Below are positions 59,682-64,000 of a stretch of DNA of 64,000 bases, in pieces. The notes below the pieces were generated by a model, which was given only the letters and a program-made list of their open reading frames with translations, searched no databases and was not told where the DNA came from. The stretch is taken from positions 3,038,001-3,102,000 of the forward strand of contig NZ_CP009281.1 of assembly GCF_000758585.1 (NCBI RefSeq), in the 5' to 3' direction. Every line of letters starts with the position of its first letter. Within the stretch, counting starts at the first letter, position 1. The position numbers and the translations under genes were made by a program. Origin of the DNA: Paenibacillus sp. FSL R5-0345 (lineage in GTDB: Bacteria; Bacillota; Bacilli; Paenibacillales; Paenibacillaceae).

Positions 59682-60734
59682 ATCGCCAGCCGTAAAGAGG
59701 TTGCCGAGCTTGCCGGAGTCTCAGAAGCCACAGTCTCTCGTGTGCTAAACAATGTAGGTCCGCTCAAGGAAGAAACGAAGGAACGGGTGTTGGCCGCTGC
59801 TCTAAAGCTGGGATATACTCCTAGCTCACTCGCTCAGAGCTTTGCTCGAAGAAGGAGTGGGAATCTCGGTGTAGTCATGCCTTATTTGCCAAAAGCTCGC
59901 TTGTTCTCCACTTATTATTTTTCGGAAATATTAAGCGGCATTGGGAGTAAGGCGCGAGAAGAGGGCTATGATCTGTTAATGCTGTTTCGAAACGCTGAAG
60001 AACCAATGGACTATAGCGCATTGTTTAAGATGCGGAAGATTGATGCTTGCATTGTACTCGGTGCCAAAGAAGAACCAGGTGAGCTAGCCTCACTTCGCCG
60101 ATTGAAGGTGGAAGGTCATCCGTTTTGCCTGATTAATCAGCATTTTGAAGGAGAGGCCTTTCATGAGGTGGATGCTGATCATGTCGAAGGAAGCCGGAAA
60201 GCGGTCAAACACTTCCTGGATCAGGGCCTGACGAGGATTGCCTTTCTAAACGGCCCGGTATCTTATTCGAACAGCCGAGATCGTTTAACTGGTTATTCGC
60301 GTGCGTTGGAGGAGTCGAACCTTCCTTTGGATGATTCACTTTTATTCGAAGGGAATTTCAGTCGTAAAAGCGGTGTTATGGCTGCCAAAGAGATGTTGCC
60401 TCTGCTGAATGTGATTGATGCCATTGTAGCCGCAAATGATCGAATGGCTATTGGTTTGCAACAAGGTTTGCAGGAGCTAGGTATCCCAAAGGATCGTATC
60501 CCAGCTATGGTGGGCTATGATGATTCGGATGCCGCTGAGCTTACCACCCCCGCCTTAAGCAGTGTGCATGTTCCCTTTTATGAGCTGGGTGAAATCGCTG
60601 TAACTAAGGTACTAGAATTGCTGGGGTGTAGCCTCTCAGAAACGGCAGCGTCCTCCCAAATCATCCAGATTAAACTACCGACAGAATTAGTAATACGAGC
60701 TTCATCAATAATTATGAATCCTAAGGAGGAATAA
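59682..60734 (+). CDS. LacI family transcriptional regulator
   Basis: 350 residues from the start chosen here. The HTH reads SRKEVAELAGVSEATVSRVLNNVGPLKEETKERVLAAALKLGYTPSSLA, followed by a sugar-binding-protein-like effector domain (VVMPYLPKA...; FLNGPV; DAIVAANDRMAIGL; MVGYDDSDAAE). The best ribosome site (AGGAGGG, 59669-59675) lies six bases before an ATC codon at 59682, not an ATG. The only upstream in-frame ATG (59634) is inside the promoter palindrome. It is followed at once by the sugar dehydrogenase genes it presumably controls. Confidence 0.85.
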   Translation: MASRKEVAELAGVSEATVSRVLNNVGPLKEETKERVLAAALKLGYTPSSLAQSFARRRSGNLGVVMPYLPKARLFSTYYFSEILSGIGSKAREEGYDLLMLFRNAEEPMDYSALFKMRKIDACIVLGAKEEPGELASLRRLKVEGHPFCLINQHFEGEAFHEVDADHVEGSRKAVKHFLDQGLTRIAFLNGPVSYSNSRDRLTGYSRALEESNLPLDDSLLFEGNFSRKSGVMAAKEMLPLLNVIDAIVAANDRMAIGLQQGLQELGIPKDRIPAMVGYDDSDAAELTTPALSSVHVPFYELGEIAVTKVLELLGCSLSETAASSQIIQIKLPTELVIRASSIIMNPKEE

Positions 60735-60735
60735 G

Positions 60736-61896
60736 ATGAAACAGCTTCGCATTGGAATGATCGGTTATAAATTTATGGGTAAGGCTCATAGTAATGCTTA
60801 CCGCAGTCTGCCAATGTTTTTCCCGAAAGCGCTTAAGCCAGAGATGTCTGTGATTTGTGGACGGAATGCTGAAGCGCTTGAAGAGGCTGCCACTCAGTTA
60901 GGATGGTCGGATTGTGTAACAGATTGGAAAGATCTAATCACTCGTGAGGATATTGATCTTATTGATATAAATGCCCCTAGTAATGCACATAAGGAGATAG
61001 CTTTGGCTGCAGCCAAAGCAGGTAAGCATATTTTTTGTGAGAAACCACTCGCGCTGACCTTGGCGGATTCCCGTGAAATGCTGCAAGCCGCTGAAGATGC
61101 AGGGGTTACACATATGGTTGGTTTTAATTATCGCTTTTCGCCAGCGGTTAGACTTGCTAAGAAGCTAGTTGAGAGCGGACGGCTTGGAGAAATCTATCAT
61201 TTTCGGGCATGGTTTCTACAAGATTGGATTATTGATCCGGAGTTCCCGTTAGTGTGGAGATTGCAGAAGGAAATTGCGGGTTCAGGCTCACATGGTGATT
61301 TGGGTGCGCATCTCATTGATTTGGCACATTTCTTAGTAGGTGATGTGAAAGAAGTAATCGGCATGAGTGAGACCTTCATTAAAGAACGTCCGCTTGCTGC
61401 TGAAATGACCGGATTAAGCGCTAAAGGGGACAAGAATGCACCAAAGGGAAAGGTTACTGTTGATGATGCGACATTGTTTTTAGCCCGTTTTGCAAACGGT
61501 GCCTTGGGTAGTTTTGAAGCTACGCGGTTCGCAGCAGGCCATCGCTCTACCAATTCATTTGAGATAAACGGCAGTCTAGGTAGTGTGAAATTCGATTTTG
61601 AGCGGATGAATGAACTTGAAGTCTATTTAACCTCAGACGCAGAGGATGTACAGGGCTTTCGGCGTGTGCTGGCTACAGATCCTGCGCATGAATATGCGGA
61701 GGCTTGGTGGCCGCCGGGTCATACGATTGGCTTTGAACATACGTTTATCCACGAGATGTTGGAGTTATCCAATGCGATAGAAGAAGAACGTCAGCCTGAA
61801 CCTAATTTCCATGACGGAGTGAAATGCCAAGCTGTGTTAGAAGCTGTAGAACGCTCTATTGAACAGCGCCGGTGGGTCAATATATCTGAGATGTAA
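60736..61896 (+). CDS. Gfo/Idh/MocA family oxidoreductase
   Basis: 386 residues: GxGxxG-like start RIGMIGYKFMGKAHSNAYRSLP, EKPLALTLADSREML (the EKP motif that binds cofactor and substrate) and the HLIDLAHFLVGDV helix. Such enzymes oxidise sugars or inositols at a ring hydroxyl with NAD(P). The Gly pattern GYKFMG replaces GxGxxG. AAGGAGG lies before the ATG, one base after the LacI stop. Co-transcribed with ThuA-like and second Gfo/Idh genes. Confidence 0.92.
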   Translation: MKQLRIGMIGYKFMGKAHSNAYRSLPMFFPKALKPEMSVICGRNAEALEEAATQLGWSDCVTDWKDLITREDIDLIDINAPSNAHKEIALAAAKAGKHIFCEKPLALTLADSREMLQAAEDAGVTHMVGFNYRFSPAVRLAKKLVESGRLGEIYHFRAWFLQDWIIDPEFPLVWRLQKEIAGSGSHGDLGAHLIDLAHFLVGDVKEVIGMSETFIKERPLAAEMTGLSAKGDKNAPKGKVTVDDATLFLARFANGALGSFEATRFAAGHRSTNSFEINGSLGSVKFDFERMNELEVYLTSDAEDVQGFRRVLATDPAHEYAEAWWPPGHTIGFEHTFIHEMLELSNAIEEERQPEPNFHDGVKCQAVLEAVERSIEQRRWVNISEM

Positions 61897-61960
61897 TCCA
61901 CAAAAATGCGTGATCAAAAGCGGACTTTTTGAACAACCTCTAATAGAAGGAGTGCTGAGA

Positions 61961-62683
61961 ATGAGAAAAGCATTGATTGTATGGGGCGGCTGGGATGGCC
62001 ATGAGCCTGAACTGGTAGCTGATATATTCGCTAAGTTGTTACAAGAGGAACAGTTTGAAGTGGAGGTATCGAATACACTTGAGGCTTTTGGTGATGCGGA
62101 GAGGCTTCTTGGATTAGATTTGATCGTTCCGGTATGGACAATGGGGACAATCGATCAGAAGCTAGTGGATAATGTCTCGGCAGCTGTACAGAACGGTACG
62201 GGTCTTGCAGGATGTCATGGCGGGATGTGTGATTCTTTCCGAAATAATGTGGATTGGCAGTTTATGACGGGGGGACAATGGGTAGCTCATCCCGGCAATG
62301 ATGGTGTGAACTACACCGTAGAGATTTGCCAAAGCTCAAGTCCTTTGGTAGAGGGATTAGAAGACTTCACCGTTTGTTCAGAGCAATATTATCTGCATGT
62401 TGATCCGGCTGTAGAAGTACTTGCAACGACTCGGTTTCCAGTTGTTGAAGGCCCGCATTCTTTCAACAAAGCCGTGGATATGCCAGTAGCTTGGACCAAA
62501 CGATGGGGTCATGGCAGAGTGTATTATAATTCACTTGGACATCATGCCGATATTGTAGCTATGCCACAGGTAAAGAAAATGATGCGCAGAGGACTGCTAT
62601 GGGCTGCCGAGGGAAAAACTCACGCACAATCCCATCTTTCAGCGGTTAGTAGTAGCTATAGCGGAATGGCAGACAGTCAATAA
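61961..62683 (+). CDS. ThuA domain-containing protein
   Basis: 240 residues of the ThuA/trehalose-utilisation family (GATase-like fold): KALIVWGGWDGHEPELVADIFAKLL, DLIVPVWTMGTIDQ, GTGLAGCHGGMCDSFR and PVAWTKRWGHGRVYYNSLGHHAD. In rhizobia ThuA acts in trehalose use via 3-keto sugars; here two Gfo/Idh genes flank it, supporting a similar 3-keto or ring-oxidation pathway (inference). ATG at 61961 follows AAGGAG; the longer frame upstream overlaps the previous gene. Confidence 0.9.
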   Translation: MRKALIVWGGWDGHEPELVADIFAKLLQEEQFEVEVSNTLEAFGDAERLLGLDLIVPVWTMGTIDQKLVDNVSAAVQNGTGLAGCHGGMCDSFRNNVDWQFMTGGQWVAHPGNDGVNYTVEICQSSSPLVEGLEDFTVCSEQYYLHVDPAVEVLATTRFPVVEGPHSFNKAVDMPVAWTKRWGHGRVYYNSLGHHADIVAMPQVKKMMRRGLLWAAEGKTHAQSHLSAVSSSYSGMADSQ

Positions 62684-62703
62684 TCTCTGGGAGCGATCAA
62701 CAA

Positions 62704-63807
62704 ATGGATAAAGTCAAAGTAGGAATTATCGGATGCGGTAAAATTAGTAGTATCTATATGGAGAACTGCCAGAAGTTCGAGATTCTAGATCTAGTTGCCT
62801 GTGCGGACTTGGACTTGGCGAGAGCACAGGAGCAAGCGGATAAATACAATATTCCGAACGTTTATACCACAGAGCAATTACTGAATGATCCGGGGATAGA
62901 GATCGTTATCAACCTGACGATTCCAGCGGTTCATGCGGAAGTATGCCTGAAAGCTATTGAAGCGGGTAAACATGTGTACGTTGAGAAACCACTAGCTGTG
63001 ACAAGAGAAGAAGGACGCCAAGTTCTGTCTGCGGCACGTGAAAAGGGTGTATTAGTGGGCAGCGCCCCGGAAACATTCTTTGGATCGGGCATTCAAACCG
63101 TTTTGAAGCTGATCGAGGAGGGTGTAATTGGCGAACCCGTTGCAGCTACCTCATTTATGATGGGGCGTGGACATGAACATTGGCATCCAGATCCAGAATT
63201 CTACTATGCCGCTGGTGGAGGTCCAATGTTCGATATGGGACCATACTATTTGACAGCATTGGTGCAGTTATTGGGTCCAATTCGTACGGTTAGCGGGATG
63301 ACTGGTAAAGCGCTAGAAGAACGCACGATTACAAGTGAGAAGAAATTGGGTAATAAAATTCCTGTTCAAATTCCAACTCACGTTGCCGGAACATTAAGAT
63401 TTGAGAATGGAGCCATTGCAACGCTGATTACAAGCTTTGATATTTTTGGCGGCAGTAACCTGCCGCATATAGAAATTTACGGAACACTTGGAACAATTCA
63501 AGTGCCGGATCCTAATAACTTTGGCGGTCCGGTGAAATTCCGGCTCATGGGTGAGAATGAATGGACAGAGCAAACGCTGTTATCTGGATATGATCAAAAT
63601 ACGCGCGGAATTGGTCCAGCGGATATGGCTTATGCCATTCGGACGGGAAGAAAGCACCGCGCCAGTGGAGAATTGGCTTATCATGTACTAGAAGCGATGT
63701 GGGCATTCCATGATTCTTCAGACGCTCATTCATTCTACGAAATGGAGAGTACTTGCACCCGTCCTGAAGCTCTTCCGATTGGACTCGCTCCTTATACATT
63801 AGATTAG
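62704..63807 (+). CDS. Gfo/Idh/MocA family oxidoreductase
   Basis: 367 residues: KVGIIGCGKISSIYMENC (GxGxxS variant of the NAD loop), VYVEKPLAVTREEGRQVL with the EKP motif, and MFDMGPYYLTALVQLLGPIRTVSG. It is a second sugar/inositol dehydrogenase of the cluster, distinct in sequence from the one at 60736. GGGAG lies before the ATG. Confidence 0.92.
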   Translation: MDKVKVGIIGCGKISSIYMENCQKFEILDLVACADLDLARAQEQADKYNIPNVYTTEQLLNDPGIEIVINLTIPAVHAEVCLKAIEAGKHVYVEKPLAVTREEGRQVLSAAREKGVLVGSAPETFFGSGIQTVLKLIEEGVIGEPVAATSFMMGRGHEHWHPDPEFYYAAGGGPMFDMGPYYLTALVQLLGPIRTVSGMTGKALEERTITSEKKLGNKIPVQIPTHVAGTLRFENGAIATLITSFDIFGGSNLPHIEIYGTLGTIQVPDPNNFGGPVKFRLMGENEWTEQTLLSGYDQNTRGIGPADMAYAIRTGRKHRASGELAYHVLEAMWAFHDSSDAHSFYEMESTCTRPEALPIGLAPYTLD

Positions 63808-63883
63808 AGAATTCATTTTTGAATCTGCAACCTATCACTTCCAATCTCCGTTTGAGAAGGTAAAGAGTGAGGGAGTGACAAGT

Positions 63884-64000
63884 ATGCTTAAGAGGACTGG
63901 CGGCTGGATAGTGATATCTGTTGTTATTCTATTCATAAGTGGTTGTTCAGAAGATCAACAATCGTATAAAGAGCCGGCTCCAGCTGCTGCAATTACTGCA
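63884..64000 (+). CDS. Lipoprotein, start only (cut by window end)
   Basis: The first 39 codons of a gene. Signal peptide with lipobox VVILFISGC (Cys 21), then an acidic/proline-alanine linker (SEDQQSYKEPAPAAA). The family cannot be told from this part. GGGAG lies upstream of the ATG. It follows the sugar-oxidoreductase cluster by 76 bases, so it may belong to it. Confidence 0.75.
   Translation, partial: MLKRTGGWIVISVVILFISGCSEDQQSYKEPAPAAAITA

Overview
The window looks like a stretch of chromosome from a Paenibacillus-type Firmicute. The evidence is moderate-to-low GC, strong AGGAGG-type ribosome binding sites, many TTG and GTG starts, U-tailed hairpin terminators after most operons, a Bacillus-type replication terminator protein, GlcT-type PTS control, many GNAT acetyltransferases, PadR/HxlR/MocR regulators, and Gfo/Idh/MocA plus ThuA sugar genes. 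No rRNA, tRNA, CRISPR array, phage or transposase was seen.

Layout. 1-0.9 kb: the end of ftsY (SRP receptor). 1-5.6 kb: a DUF1835 gene, then the conserved trio circularly permuted ATP-grasp / alpha-E / transglutaminase. 5.7-13.6 kb: SDR, SRPBCC, DUF1992, GNAT, the helicase HrpB with a very GC-rich centre, a general stress protein, a phosphoesterase and a frameshifted epimerase-like gene. 13.6-19.5 kb: two small membrane proteins, a MalT-like LuxR regulator and three GNAT genes in a row. 19.9-23.9 kb: a homologue of the replication terminator protein RTP, a DivIVA-domain protein, and a glcT-IIA-IIBC PTS operon with an antiterminator/terminator leader. 24-28 kb: an ECF sigma factor, a membrane anti-sigma-like protein and an ABC exporter, probably autoregulated. 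28-33.6 kb: HxlR opposite GTP cyclohydrolase II, a three-gene ABC-2 transporter, an unknown protein and a GNAT. 33.9-40 kb: a stand-alone MraY, an ArsR-like regulator with an MFS pump, a lipoprotein nuclease, a YueD-like reductase, a GNAT gene remnant, a NUDIX protein and a two-P-loop ATPase. 40-46.6 kb: AzlCD with a MocR regulator, a ROK kinase next to a SemiSWEET-like protein, GNAT, a kinase-fold protein, NUDIX and an unknown. 46.6-51.1 kb: DUF4395, a TetR/MFS pair resembling lmrAB, and a PadR/SDR pair. 51.5-55.8 kb: a wall-related cluster (PadR, a HAAS-fused SEDS protein, a secreted unknown, a VanX-like dipeptidase, a stalk-domain protein). 56-59.6 kb: an MFS pump, and an EamA transporter opposite a LysR regulator. 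59.6-64 kb: LacI, Gfo/Idh, ThuA, Gfo/Idh and the start of a lipoprotein gene.

The points most worth following are the RTP homologue, the PadR/HAAS-SEDS/VanX cluster, the GlcT leader RNA, the LacI gene whose best ribosome site precedes an ATC codon, a dispersed intergenic repeat family, a GGGATA repeat with G-quadruplex potential, the GNAT remnant, and several near-perfect palindromes in promoters that suggest specific operators.
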